This document shows, in pieces, positions 26,963 to 36,692 of a stretch of DNA of 64,000 nucleotides (positions within the stretch are counted from its first letter, which is position 1; the number at the start of each line of letters is the position of its first letter). The notes beneath the pieces are model-generated. The model was not told the DNA's origin. It did not search any database and was given only the letters and a program-made list of their open reading frames with translations. Made by a program: the position numbers and the translations under genes. Source of the stretch: Rhodothermales bacterium (GTDB lineage Bacteria; Bacteroidota; Rhodothermia; Rhodothermales; UBA10348); contig JAEPNP010000004.1 of NCBI GenBank assembly GCA_017643395.1, positions 233,745 to 297,744 on the forward strand, given 5' to 3'.

Positions 26963-28465
26963 TCACCGCCTCCAGAACGAGGGTGCGAAGATGATCAGCA
27001 TGGTGAAAATCTCCAGACGACCAGCCACCATCAGGAAGGAAAGCACCCACTTCCCTGCGGCGGGTATGTGCGCGTAGTTCTCTGCAGGCCCGAGCGTTCC
27101 AAACGCCGGCCCGACATTGCCCACGCTGGACAGGGCGCCTCCGAATGCAGTCAGGATATCCGCGCCGACGACCGTCATCGCGAGCGTGCCAAGGCCGATA
27201 AGCGCAAAGTAGAGCACAATGAAGCTCAGGACATTGCGCATCACTTCCTGCGGCACCACACGGTCATTCAGCCGCACATTGAGAACTGCCTGCGGGTGCA
27301 CGAGCTGCTTCACTTCCTTGAAGGAGTTCTTGAACAGCAGTACATGCCGCACCACCTTCACTCCGCCTCCGGTCGAGCCGGCCATGCCCCCGACGAAAAA
27401 CAGCACGAACAGCACGCCGATAGCCACCGGGGGCCACAGTTCGTAGTCCGCCGTGGCGAAGCCGGTCGTCGTGACGATGGCGGTGGACTGGAACGCACCA
27501 AACCGCAGGGCTTCCGTGAAGTCGGCATATCCCTGGCTGACTCCGCCCCCCGGCATCGCCAGGCGAACAGGGTCCCAAAGCGCCAGAGCAGTCACAACCG
27601 AAGCGACCAGCACGATTAGCGTGTAGACGCGGAATTCCGTGTCACGGAACACCGTGATGGCCTGCCCGCGCAGCAGCCGAAAGTGCAGGGCAAAGTTGAC
27701 GCCCGCCACATACATGAACAGCGTGATCACCCAGTCCACGTAGGCTGATGAAAAGTGGCCCACAGAAGCGTTTCGGGTAGAGAAGCCGCCAGTCGCCATG
27801 GTCGCGAAAGCATGGTTCACGGCCTCGAACAATCCCAGCGCGGGGGCGAGAACCGCCACCTGAACCGCCGTGATGCCCACATAAATCAGCCACAATCGCC
27901 GGGCCGTCTCGCGCACTCGCGGAGTGAGCTTGTCGGCCGTCGGTCCGGGCACTTCAGCCTTGAAGAGCTGCATGCTACCCACGCCCAGGATCGGCAAAAT
28001 GGCCAGCGTCAGCACAATGATGCCCATACCTCCCAGCCAGTGGGTCAGGCTGCGCCAGAACAGAAAGGCGTTGGGAAGCGATTCGATATCCGGATTTCCG
28101 CCCCCGCCCAGAATCGTCGCGCCTGTGGTCGTAAACCCGGAGACGGTCTCGAAAAAGGCATCCGTAAACGAAGCGGTCACCCCTCCCAGCAGGAGCGGAA
28201 CGGCACCGGCCAGCGAGATCACAATCCAGGCAAGCGCGACAATGGCGAAGCCCTCCCGAATGCGAATCGCGTCCCCTTCGCCGCGGCCCCATCGCAACCA
28301 CACGCCACCGCCTACTCCCATGGCTCCGAGCGCCGTCACGAGGAACGGCCACCAGGCCTCCTCCCCGTAAAAGGCCGCAACGCCGACGGGCGCCAGCATC
28401 GCAACTCCGGCAAACCCGACCAGGGCAGCCAGCGTGCCCAGCACAGCGCGCAGGTTGAGTACCAT
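26963..28465 (-). CDS. trkH: TrkH-family potassium uptake channel subunit
   Basis: A 500-residue inner-membrane protein with four repeated membrane-pore-membrane units. The selectivity-filter regions are visible as SGFTTTGATI, FATMATGGFSTRN, AIVTTTGFATADY and SSVGNVGPAFG, each with the conserved Gly. Trk systems move K+ with Na+ or H+, gated by the cytoplasmic TrkA ring. It shares one base with the trkA stop (TGATG), so the two are translationally coupled, and the pair is almost certainly a working Trk system. Confidence 0.95.
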   Translation of the reverse strand: MVLNLRAVLGTLAALVGFAGVAMLAPVGVAAFYGEEAWWPFLVTALGAMGVGGGVWLRWGRGEGDAIRIREGFAIVALAWIVISLAGAVPLLLGGVTASFTDAFFETVSGFTTTGATILGGGGNPDIESLPNAFLFWRSLTHWLGGMGIIVLTLAILPILGVGSMQLFKAEVPGPTADKLTPRVRETARRLWLIYVGITAVQVAVLAPALGLFEAVNHAFATMATGGFSTRNASVGHFSSAYVDWVITLFMYVAGVNFALHFRLLRGQAITVFRDTEFRVYTLIVLVASVVTALALWDPVRLAMPGGGVSQGYADFTEALRFGAFQSTAIVTTTGFATADYELWPPVAIGVLFVLFFVGGMAGSTGGGVKVVRHVLLFKNSFKEVKQLVHPQAVLNVRLNDRVVPQEVMRNVLSFIVLYFALIGLGTLAMTVVGADILTAFGGALSSVGNVGPAFGTLGPAENYAHIPAAGKWVLSFLMVAGRLEIFTMLIIFAPSFWRR

Positions 28466-29817
28466 CAGGGCCGCGAGAAGAAGGACTCGACTTCTGCAAG
28501 CGCCGATTGACGCGCAAACACGAAGGCACGGTCACCCGCCGCAATGCGGGTCGAGCCCGTGGCGATTTCTACCGACTTGCCGTGATGCACACCCGCTACC
28601 AACATGTCTTTCGGCAGCGTCAACTCCTCCAGAGGGGCGCGCGTCACGGCTGACCGGGGCTGGGCTTCGATCTCCAGGATCTCGGCATCCAGCCCAGGCA
28701 CCGACGCCACGCTCATGACATGCTGTCCTCGCAGGCTGCTGATGACCTCGCGGGATACCGTCAGCTTCATATTGACGGCTGAATCAAGACCAATCGACTG
28801 GCTGATGGGGATGTAGGCCGGCTTCGACAGGAGCGCGACCGTCTTGCGCACGCCCAGGTGTTTGGCCAGCAGACACGACACCAGGTTGGATTCCTCATCG
28901 TCCGTAAGTGCCACGACGGCGTCCATGTCCGGCATGCCCTCCATGACAAGCAGGTCGATGTCCGTGGGGGCGCCATGGATCACCAGTACCCCTCCCAGCA
29001 GCTCGGAGAGGTTTTGTGCCCGCTTTCGGTCCTCCTCCACCAGTTTGATCTGCCGATATCGCCCTGCCGACAATCGCTGGGCAACGCGCGCAGCCACCTG
29101 CGAGCCACCGATAATCATGATGTGTTCGATCCGGTGGTCCTTCTTGCCCATCACCTCGAGCACATGCGGTACGTGCTTCGGCTGCGCCGCCACAAAGACC
29201 ACGTCGTTCTTGCGCAGCGTGTCTGCCGGACCCGGCAGAATGGTGCGAATGCCGCGGGTGATGGCCATCACGCCGATGTGTGGTGACGGATGCTCCTGCT
29301 GGAGCTGCTCGAGCGTGTAGCCCAGCACCGGAGAGTCCTCATCGAGCCGCAGCCCGACCAGATGCAGCTTGCCTTCGGCGAGCGTCACCACATCGGAAGC
29401 CCCCGCCCGGCGAATCAGGCGCTCCACTTCGGCTGCGGCGGCCTCCTCAGGGTGGATGACCGTGTCGATGCCGAAGTCCTCGTTGCTCAGCACCGACTCC
29501 TGGTGAGACAACTCTCCTGACCGCACGCGGGCGATGGTCGAGCGCGTGCCCAGCCGACTTGCCAGCATGCAGGCGACAATGTTCACCTCGTCGATCGTGG
29601 TGACTGCAATCAGCAGCTCCGCCGACGGCGCACCAGCCCTCTTGAGAATGTCCGCAGACGTGCCATTTCCGGTCACGGTCATCACGTCCAGCTTCTCGCG
29701 AACGACCGCCAGGGCGTCATCGTCCTTGTCGATGACCACCACGTCGTGCTCCTCCATCGCCAGCAGCCGGGCTACGTCGAATCCTACTTCGCCGGCACCG
29801 ACGACAATTGCGCGCAT
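28465..29817 (-). CDS. trkA: TrkA-type potassium channel regulatory protein
   Basis: 450 residues with two RCK units. The first Rossmann motif is MRAIVVGAGEVGFDVARLLA, with the second repeat at HIMIIGGSQVAARVAQRLS (near residue 230). Each is followed by a TrkA_C domain (LRLDEDSPVLGYTLEQL; PLEELTLPKDMLVAGV). It binds NAD(H) or ATP and gates TrkH. The start at 29817 is set by the Rossmann motif; the frame runs open for 247 more codons upstream, but that portion is antiparallel-frame shadow inside the kinase gene. It follows the kinase gene by 41 bp. Confidence 0.94.
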   Translation of the reverse strand: MRAIVVGAGEVGFDVARLLAMEEHDVVVIDKDDDALAVVREKLDVMTVTGNGTSADILKRAGAPSAELLIAVTTIDEVNIVACMLASRLGTRSTIARVRSGELSHQESVLSNEDFGIDTVIHPEEAAAAEVERLIRRAGASDVVTLAEGKLHLVGLRLDEDSPVLGYTLEQLQQEHPSPHIGVMAITRGIRTILPGPADTLRKNDVVFVAAQPKHVPHVLEVMGKKDHRIEHIMIIGGSQVAARVAQRLSAGRYRQIKLVEEDRKRAQNLSELLGGVLVIHGAPTDIDLLVMEGMPDMDAVVALTDDEESNLVSCLLAKHLGVRKTVALLSKPAYIPISQSIGLDSAVNMKLTVSREVISSLRGQHVMSVASVPGLDAEILEIEAQPRSAVTRAPLEELTLPKDMLVAGVHHGKSVEIATGSTRIAAGDRAFVFARQSALAEVESFFSRP

Positions 29818-29858
29818 GGGGATGGAGATGGGGACCTGAGTCGGTCCGCAAAATACGG

Positions 29859-32800
29859 CTAGTCGCTCTGCCCGGTATGGGAAAGCAGTGGGAATCGCGC
29901 CCAGAACACGGACCCCTCTCCCTCTTTGGTGTCGAATCCGATGCGGCCTCGAAGCTCCTCCACCGTGTTCTTGGCGATGGCCAGGCCCAGGCCGGTTCCA
30001 CTTGTCTTGGTGGAAAAGGACGGGTTGAAGATCCGGTCCCGCAGCTCCTCCGGCACGCCCGAACCGTTGTCCGAGACCTCCCCCACTGCGACCTCGAGTT
30101 GCAGGTCCGTGTCGAATTCCCGCCGCGTGCAGACTTCGATGTGACCCGGCCGGTCGCCGTCGAGTGCCTCCAGCGCGTTCTTGATAAAGTTGATGTACAG
30201 GCGCCGCACGGCCTCGTGATCCGCCTCGATGAGCAGTGCCTCCTCCGTCAGACGCAGTTCGATCTGCACGGATGCATGCTCCTGCATCAGGGTGACGGCC
30301 TCGCGCACGATGTCGTTCAGATCCTCCCGCTCCGGCTTCTGAAGCGGCATGCGCGCAAAGCTCGAGAACTCGTCTGCAATGCGCGCGAGGCTGTCCATCT
30401 GCTCGATCAGTGTCTTGGTGATGCGGTCCAGAGTGTCCCGAAACGCCGAGCCTCCTCCGTCCCGATCGAACGCCCGCCTCAGGTGCTGCACAGACAGACG
30501 CATCGGCGTCAGCGGATTCTTGATCTCGTGCGCGACCTGCTGTGCCATCTCGCGCCACGCCAGCTGCCGCTCCTGGTGCGCGAGCAGGCGCCGGCTGTCC
30601 GCCAGCTGGTCCTGCATCGTATTGAAGGTGCCCACCAGATCTGCGATTTCGTCGCGGGATTTCAGGGGGCCGATGCGCTCGAACCGACCCTCCGCCACGC
30701 GTTGCAGGCCACGCTGGAGCCGGGCCACAGGCCGGGCCAGCGTGTCCGCAACAATCGAAGCGGTGACCATAACCACGATCATCAGCAGGAGGAGCGCACC
30801 GAAGAGGTACGCCGCGGTACGCGCGCGTTCCTCTTCGATGCGCTCCTGCTCGGGCAGGGTCGGCACAGACACGACGTACCGGGGCACGCCCTGCTCGTCG
30901 GGCAGGGCGCGGTACCCGGCCGTGTAGACAAAACGGCCCAGCCGCTCTTCCACCGACGCGAACCGGAAACCGGACACAAAGAGGTTCTCGTACGCCTCGA
31001 TGGGGATGCGCGAAGAGATCAGCCGGTCGCGGACCAGCTGTGGGCGACTCGTCGATTCCAGCTCGACGCCGAGATACACGTTCAGGTCCAGGCCCACCTG
31101 GGCCGCCAGGGAGTCGACGTCCAGCCGTTCCAGCACCCGGTACGGCATCTCGTTCGGTCCAGCGCGCAGGGCCAACGTGTTCTCGACTCGGTCCAGGTGC
31201 TGCCGCAGCCAGCTTTCGACGGCCCGGTCGGTTTCGCCCGTGACCACACGCAGGCCTACCCAGCCCATCGCCACAACGACGACAAGGCCCACCGCAAAGA
31301 ATGCATTCACCACCTTGTCGCGGAAACGCACCTTGCTTGCCGGCAGCTCACCCCGCCGCAGACGTGTCAGCGCCCCTGCCAGATACAGCGGAATGCCCAG
31401 CAGCAGTCCGGCGACCGTGAGGCGCAACAGGTAGTAGAGCCGGTCAAACAGGTTGACCGCCGAACGGCGTACGGCGATTACGGAGCGGTCGAACACGCCG
31501 GATCCGGAGGTTACTCCCGCTGTCCTCCCCACGCGGGTATATAGCGTCAGGTAGCTCCGGTCGCGGATGGTTTCCGAGGCCCAGAACTGCTCGCGCACCT
31601 GCATGCGGTCCGCGATGGCCTGGTCCAGAAAACTTCGCCCGAAGGCCGAACCAAAGCTGCGAACGAGCACGTCCTCCCGGAACTCCGCAATCGACAGATC
31701 CGGGTACAGGCTGCCGTAGTACCCGGCAGGCACCAGGACCCTTGGAAACGGGGTGTTGCCGGAGGGCAGGTGCTCGTGCTGGGAGGCCCGAACCAGCGCC
31801 CATCCACCAGCACTGGTCGGCCCGATTCCGATATAGTCGAAGCGGTCCAGCTCCACCGCGCTGGTGATCTTTTCGATGGTGACGCCGGATTCCGACTTGT
31901 CGGAGCGAATCCCGCGTAACAGGTCCAGATCCTCCTGGTCCTGTTGGATCGCGCGTGCGACGGCGGTTGGGGTGCGCGCGGCCGAACTCCGGGCAACCAG
32001 CTCATCGTCCGGACCAAATACGGTTACCGAGACCTCATAGGTGCCCAGTGAGGCGAGCAACGACCCGCGAAGGCCGGCTTCCAGGCGGCCGGGTGCCTCA
32101 AGGTTTTCCATGGCCCCGAGGCCGGTAACCACCTGGGAGATGGCCAGCAGAACCCGGGGATCCCGCTCCTCCACAAACGAGACTGCGGCGTCTTGCATGC
32201 GCAGTCTCTCCTTGGCATCGACGCCACGGTCTACCAGGGGATAGAGGACCATGGCCAGCAGCACCACAAACAGCAGGATGCTGCGCAGGTAGAACCCGGC
32301 TGCCGGCCACCGTACGCTGTAGGGCAGCGTCAGGGCAGCCAGGAAGGAGAGCACTGTAAACAGTAGCAGGGCCGTCCATTCGGCCGGGCTGATGGCCACC
32401 GGCCCAAGTCCAAGGAGGACCCCCATGCCGAGCATGCCCAGTCCAGCGCCCCCGAGCGCCAACAGGGTGTCGCGACGGCGCAGGCCCTCCAACTCCCGGA
32501 CGACCGGCAGCCACACGGAGCCGATCCCGATGGAGATCAGCGCCGCCGCCAGCGTGAGCAACAAGAGTGCGCCAAACACAACGGCAACCAGCCGGTCCGG
32601 CAGGAGACCCGATCGGGCGAAATAGTCCAGCGTCGAGTCCATGACCAGGGCGCGCACCGTTCCGGCCAAAACCGCAAACAGTAGTGCGGCGCCCACGCCA
32701 AACTGAATGCCTGCACGAAATGCCCCCGGCCGTGACCGAGCCACCCGGGCACAGCGCACCGAATTGCGCAGAATCAGCACCGCCGCAACGAGGGCGGCAA

Positions 32801-33818
32801 GCGCAGTCAGCACGAGGTCTCCGGTTGTGGAGAACAGCCCCCACCCCCACCCGGATGCCAGGTGTACCGGATCGAACAGCGGAGAGAGCGGGTCCTTGCC
32901 GGTCTGGTAGCGCCCGGGGACCCGGATGAGCAACCACACCAGCCGGACGGCCAGAACCAGAGCAACGATTCCCAGCGAGCGTTGCCAGCCGGGGCGCAAT
33001 CGAGGCAGCACCACCTGCCCCGTTCGCAGCGCAGCCAGGAACGCCAACAGGCTCAGCCAGAGAGCCGCCACATGATCGTATCGCAAGCGGGTGGAGCGTA
33101 TCAACTCCTCCTGGGAGGGCGGAATCGCGGCCACCGAGATCAACGCGGTGCCGTCCGTGTCGGAAATCACTGTTCGGCCAGGGGCCGCCGCGGCACTGTA
33201 GTCGACCTGCATCGTCAGGCCGGTCTTCCTCCGCCAGTCGTCCGCAAGCGAGACGTCGCTGAGGTATTCATTGCGCACCGGCATGCGAACCCGCACCAGC
33301 TCCATCACGCGCACGGCCCCTACGGCCCGACCACTCTCCAGGACCGGATGCCACGCCACAAGCGCAGCGCGACGATCTCCGTCCAACGCCATGCGCACCT
33401 GGGGCTCGCTCAGGAATGACGGATCCTGCGGCGCCGAATCCATCGGCATGGATACGCCGTGCCACGCCCGCAGGCGCGGCGCCGGATCGTAGATCTCGAT
33501 GGAAATGAGCTCGGGCGTGGAGGCATCCGCCATGAGCTGCACCAGCTCGGAGACCGCCGCCTCCTCGTCGTCGCCAAGCCGGGCCAGGGCGCGAGACAGT
33601 TCGGGATTCGACGCCTCGGAGCGCGCTCGTCTGGTGAGCCGGTCGATGCGGTTCTGGAAGTCTGCAGAGGCGTCGGAGAGGGCGGCCTGCACCAGTTCGT
33701 CCTGCTGCCTGGGAAGCGCGTCGTCAACCAGCCCGCCTCCCATCTGCCGGAGCAGGAGGGTGCCCGCAAGCAGCAACGCCAGGGCCACGAGCAGCCAGTT
33801 CCAGGACCGCGTACTCAT
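29859..33818 (-). CDS. large multi-pass sensor histidine kinase (NtrY-like)
   Basis: 1319 residues, far longer than typical kinases. Roughly 12 hydrophobic segments are interspersed with two extracytoplasmic regions: one after the first helix (about 30-245) and one at about 550-800, then another sensor-like loop at about 860-1000. The C-terminal part has HAMP (PVARLQRGLQRVAEGRF, near 1030), the phosphoacceptor box AHEIKNPLTPMRLS (near 1095), N-box INFIKNALEAL, G1 VSDNGSGVP and G2 GTGLGLAIAKN. No response regulator is adjacent. Its start overlaps the DUF4783 stop by 4 bp, and trkA follows, so a link to envelope or osmotic signalling is plausible but inferred. Confidence 0.9.
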   Translation of the reverse strand: MSTRSWNWLLVALALLLAGTLLLRQMGGGLVDDALPRQQDELVQAALSDASADFQNRIDRLTRRARSEASNPELSRALARLGDDEEAAVSELVQLMADASTPELISIEIYDPAPRLRAWHGVSMPMDSAPQDPSFLSEPQVRMALDGDRRAALVAWHPVLESGRAVGAVRVMELVRVRMPVRNEYLSDVSLADDWRRKTGLTMQVDYSAAAAPGRTVISDTDGTALISVAAIPPSQEELIRSTRLRYDHVAALWLSLLAFLAALRTGQVVLPRLRPGWQRSLGIVALVLAVRLVWLLIRVPGRYQTGKDPLSPLFDPVHLASGWGWGLFSTTGDLVLTALAALVAAVLILRNSVRCARVARSRPGAFRAGIQFGVGAALLFAVLAGTVRALVMDSTLDYFARSGLLPDRLVAVVFGALLLLTLAAALISIGIGSVWLPVVRELEGLRRRDTLLALGGAGLGMLGMGVLLGLGPVAISPAEWTALLLFTVLSFLAALTLPYSVRWPAAGFYLRSILLFVVLLAMVLYPLVDRGVDAKERLRMQDAAVSFVEERDPRVLLAISQVVTGLGAMENLEAPGRLEAGLRGSLLASLGTYEVSVTVFGPDDELVARSSAARTPTAVARAIQQDQEDLDLLRGIRSDKSESGVTIEKITSAVELDRFDYIGIGPTSAGGWALVRASQHEHLPSGNTPFPRVLVPAGYYGSLYPDLSIAEFREDVLVRSFGSAFGRSFLDQAIADRMQVREQFWASETIRDRSYLTLYTRVGRTAGVTSGSGVFDRSVIAVRRSAVNLFDRLYYLLRLTVAGLLLGIPLYLAGALTRLRRGELPASKVRFRDKVVNAFFAVGLVVVVAMGWVGLRVVTGETDRAVESWLRQHLDRVENTLALRAGPNEMPYRVLERLDVDSLAAQVGLDLNVYLGVELESTSRPQLVRDRLISSRIPIEAYENLFVSGFRFASVEERLGRFVYTAGYRALPDEQGVPRYVVSVPTLPEQERIEEERARTAAYLFGALLLLMIVVMVTASIVADTLARPVARLQRGLQRVAEGRFERIGPLKSRDEIADLVGTFNTMQDQLADSRRLLAHQERQLAWREMAQQVAHEIKNPLTPMRLSVQHLRRAFDRDGGGSAFRDTLDRITKTLIEQMDSLARIADEFSSFARMPLQKPEREDLNDIVREAVTLMQEHASVQIELRLTEEALLIEADHEAVRRLYINFIKNALEALDGDRPGHIEVCTRREFDTDLQLEVAVGEVSDNGSGVPEELRDRIFNPSFSTKTSGTGLGLAIAKNTVEELRGRIGFDTKEGEGSVFWARFPLLSHTGQSD

Positions 33819-34225
33819 GAATCCGGGGCGTCGAGCACGACGATCTCGCGAACCACCCAGCTGCCGTCGCGCAGCGCACGCAGTCGCAGATAGACCCTGA
33901 GTGGCGAGCGACCGCCCAGCCGGTAGTAATCGCCGGCGGCAAACCAGCCGGTCTCCGTGGACACCGACTCCCCGATCTCCAGACGCTGCGGCGGATGCTG
34001 CCGAAAGAAATCCGACAGCACGTAGGCCGCCTGGGCACGACTGAACAGCCGGGCCGCCCCGAACAGGCCTACCTCGATACGCCCCTCACCCAGCGCCAGA
34101 AGCGACTCAACATCCGCTGCGTCCACGGATGAGCGTACCTGCTCCACCAGAGAATCCGGCACCTGGCCGGAGGCCGTTGGCGCCATCGCCCAAACAAGAA
34201 GGCCCAAAAACAGCATGCGCAGCAT
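33815..34225 (-). CDS. exported DUF4783 protein
   Basis: 136 residues starting MLRMLFLGLLVWAMAPTASGQ, a signal peptide. The mature part, VSSLL-like GLFGAARLFSRAQAAYVLSDFF followed by HPPQRLEIGESVSTETGWFAAGDYYRLGG and a final beta-segment, matches the Bacteroidota family DUF4783, a small NTF2-like periplasmic fold of unknown role. The start at 34225 is chosen for the signal peptide; the longer frame overlaps mutS2. It is coupled to the sensor kinase gene by a 4-bp overlap, which suggests it could be a ligand-binding partner of that kinase. Confidence 0.78.
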   Translation of the reverse strand: MLRMLFLGLLVWAMAPTASGQVPDSLVEQVRSSVDAADVESLLALGEGRIEVGLFGAARLFSRAQAAYVLSDFFRQHPPQRLEIGESVSTETGWFAAGDYYRLGGRSPLRVYLRLRALRDGSWVVREIVVLDAPDS

Positions 34226-34310
34226 GAGGCTGGCGGCGGCAAGAACCGATCCATCGGCCGTCAGGCATCGTGGATCACGGCGGCCGTGCTGCATTGTGGA
34301 CATGAAGGCG

Positions 34311-36680
34311 TCAGAAGGAGACAATGGTGACGCCCGCCCCTCCCTGGTCGATGGGCGCCTCGTCAAACGTAACGTCCCGACGTGCTTCAAGGTAGTCGTG
34401 AATCGAGGCGCGCAGCGCGCCCGTGCCCTTGCCATGCAGAATCTCCGCCCGCTCCAGTCCGGCAGACAGGCCCTCGTCCACAAATCGCTCCACTTCAGCC
34501 ACAGCCTCGAGTGCTCGCTTTCCACGAACGTCAATGCGCAGCCGTGCTGCCGACGGTTCGAGCCTGGCTTTGACGAGCACCTTCTGTGCTGCCTTCCCGC
34601 CGACCTTCACAAGACGGGCGAGCTTTACGCGGCTGTGGGCCGGACCAATTGCCACCACGGCCTCGGAATCCTTGATCTCAAGTACTTCCCCGACCGGACC
34701 GTCCCTTCCCACGCGCACCTGATCTCCAAGACCGATGGGCCCCTGCCTCGCAGGTGCCTTCTCGCGCTTCCTGGACTGCTTGCGACGTGAGCTCTTGCGC
34801 TGCGCCTTGCCCACCTTCTCCCGCGTGGCGTCCAGACGCTGACGGGCCTTTCGCACGGTCTCGGGATTGGCCTGGGACTCACGGATCTCCCGGATGGCAC
34901 GCTCGACCTCCGCATTGACGCCGCCTAGAAGGTCCTCGGCCTCCCCGAGCGCCTTCTCCCTGATATCGTCGCGCGCACCGGTCAGTGCCTCCAGCCGATC
35001 CTCGAGGGTCCTGCGCCGATCGGCGGCCTTGCGGGCCTCAATGACTTGCCGGTCCACCTGCTCCTGGAGCTGCCGATTCCGTTCTTCCAGGTCGGCGAGC
35101 AACCGCTCGAAGGAAACATGGTCGCTGCCCAGCAGCTCCCGGCTGCGCCCGACAAGCGTCGCCGGCAGCCCCATGCGATCCGCAATCTCGAAGGCATACG
35201 AGGCCCCAGGCAGGCCGGGCTCGAACTCATAGGTCGGGCGCAGTGATGCCTCGTCAAAGCGCATCATGGCGTTCACAGCACCCTCGGTCTCATGGGCAAA
35301 GCGCTTGAGTGCGGCATGATGCGTGGTCACCACTACCCGCGCGCCGACGTCATGCAGAAGTTCGAGCGTCGCCTGGGCCAGCGCCGAGCCCTCCTGGGGA
35401 TCCGTGCCCGTCCCGGCCTCATCGATGAGCACCAGCGTGCGCGCGTCCGCCTGTTCGACCATCACCCGGGTGCGCGCCAGTCGGGACGAGAACGTGGACA
35501 GGTCATCCTCTACCGACTGCTCGTCCCCGATATCGGCAAGCAGGCGATCAAATCGGTCCAGGCGGGAGCCCGCTTCGACGGGTATCGGGACTCCGCAGGA
35601 CAGCATCAACGCAAACAGGCCCACCGTCTTCATGGCAACAGACTTGCCGCCTGCGTTGGGGCCCGAGATGACCAGCATGGAGGCACCCGAATGCAGATCC
35701 AGGCTCAAGGGCACCACATCGCGGGCGTCGTCCCTGGCCAGGAGCATCAATTCGGCATTGCGCGCCGTCACCAGTCGAATGACCCCATCGTCCGCACGCT
35801 CCGGAACGCGGGCATCCAGGGCGTGCGCCAGCAGAGCCTTGGCTCTTCGCGCGTCATAGTGCGCCAGCAGCTCCACATTCCGGGCGATGTCGTCTGAGTG
35901 AGCCCGAACCATGTCAGATACCAGTGTCAGGAGACGGACCACCTCCCTGCGCTCGGCGGCCTCCAGTTCGCGCACCTCGTTGTTGAGTTCGACGGACTCG
36001 GCCGGTTCTACGAAGGCCGTCTGGCCCGTGGCGGATACGTCGTGAACGATGCCGCCAAGTTGACGCTTCGCCTCCGCGCGCACCGGAATCACCATGCGGC
36101 CGCCACGCAATGTGGGTTGATCCTCGGTGGCCCACCCTTCGCCCGTCGCCTTGCGGAGCGCATCCATCAGCGAGCGCCGCACATGGGACTGTGCCGTGCG
36201 CATGCGGCGTCGGATGTCACGCAACTCCCTGGAGGCGGAGTCCTTGACGGACCCGTCCGCCTCGATGAGGTCCTCGATGGCGGTCCGCAGGTCGTCCAGC
36301 GGCGCGAACCGCGCTCCTTCTGATCGCAGCGCGCGCGGGGCCGATTCCCTTACCAGGACGCGGGCCACATCCGTGGTCGCGACGCACACGCGACGGACCT
36401 CCAGCAGGCCGTCCGGATCGAGGAAGGCTCCGCGCGGGCGCACCGAGGCCAGCAGGTCGTCGACGGGATCGAACAAGGCTTCCGGCAACAGATCGCCGGC
36501 CTGGAGCAGGCCCTGAAGACCGGAAACCTGGTCCAGCTCAGCTGTGGCCACGTCGAACGGAAGGGGCTCAAGTCCTTCCAGTACCGAGCGGCCCACATCA
36601 CTCGCAGCACGTTTCAGCAGGTGCTTGCGAATGACATCGAAGCCGAGGCGCTCACCGATATGCGATGGATACAGGTCCAT
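34311..36680 (-). CDS. mutS2: endonuclease MutS2 (MutS-like ATPase with Smr domain)
   Basis: 789 residues. The MutS-type ATPase has Walker A GPNAGGKSVAMKT (near residue 340), and DEAGTGTDPQEGSAL carries the Walker B aspartate. A long coiled-coil follows (about 510-640), then a basic linker and a C-terminal Smr nuclease domain with RIDVRGKRALEA and ILHGKGTGALR. MutS2 lacks the mismatch-recognition domain and acts on branched recombination intermediates or stalled ribosomes, depending on species. The ATG at 36680 is preferred over an in-frame TTG three codons upstream. The next gene upstream ends 12 bp away. Confidence 0.94.
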   Translation of the reverse strand: MDLYPSHIGERLGFDVIRKHLLKRAASDVGRSVLEGLEPLPFDVATAELDQVSGLQGLLQAGDLLPEALFDPVDDLLASVRPRGAFLDPDGLLEVRRVCVATTDVARVLVRESAPRALRSEGARFAPLDDLRTAIEDLIEADGSVKDSASRELRDIRRRMRTAQSHVRRSLMDALRKATGEGWATEDQPTLRGGRMVIPVRAEAKRQLGGIVHDVSATGQTAFVEPAESVELNNEVRELEAAERREVVRLLTLVSDMVRAHSDDIARNVELLAHYDARRAKALLAHALDARVPERADDGVIRLVTARNAELMLLARDDARDVVPLSLDLHSGASMLVISGPNAGGKSVAMKTVGLFALMLSCGVPIPVEAGSRLDRFDRLLADIGDEQSVEDDLSTFSSRLARTRVMVEQADARTLVLIDEAGTGTDPQEGSALAQATLELLHDVGARVVVTTHHAALKRFAHETEGAVNAMMRFDEASLRPTYEFEPGLPGASYAFEIADRMGLPATLVGRSRELLGSDHVSFERLLADLEERNRQLQEQVDRQVIEARKAADRRRTLEDRLEALTGARDDIREKALGEAEDLLGGVNAEVERAIREIRESQANPETVRKARQRLDATREKVGKAQRKSSRRKQSRKREKAPARQGPIGLGDQVRVGRDGPVGEVLEIKDSEAVVAIGPAHSRVKLARLVKVGGKAAQKVLVKARLEPSAARLRIDVRGKRALEAVAEVERFVDEGLSAGLERAEILHGKGTGALRASIHDYLEARRDVTFDEAPIDQGGAGVTIVSF

Positions 36681-36692
36681 CGCGCCCAAACG

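Noticed and set aside
29818-30558. 247-codon upstream extension of trkA
   Set aside because: It lies inside the kinase coding region in another frame and has an Arg/Gly/Ser-rich shadow composition; the Rossmann motif sets the true start at 29817.
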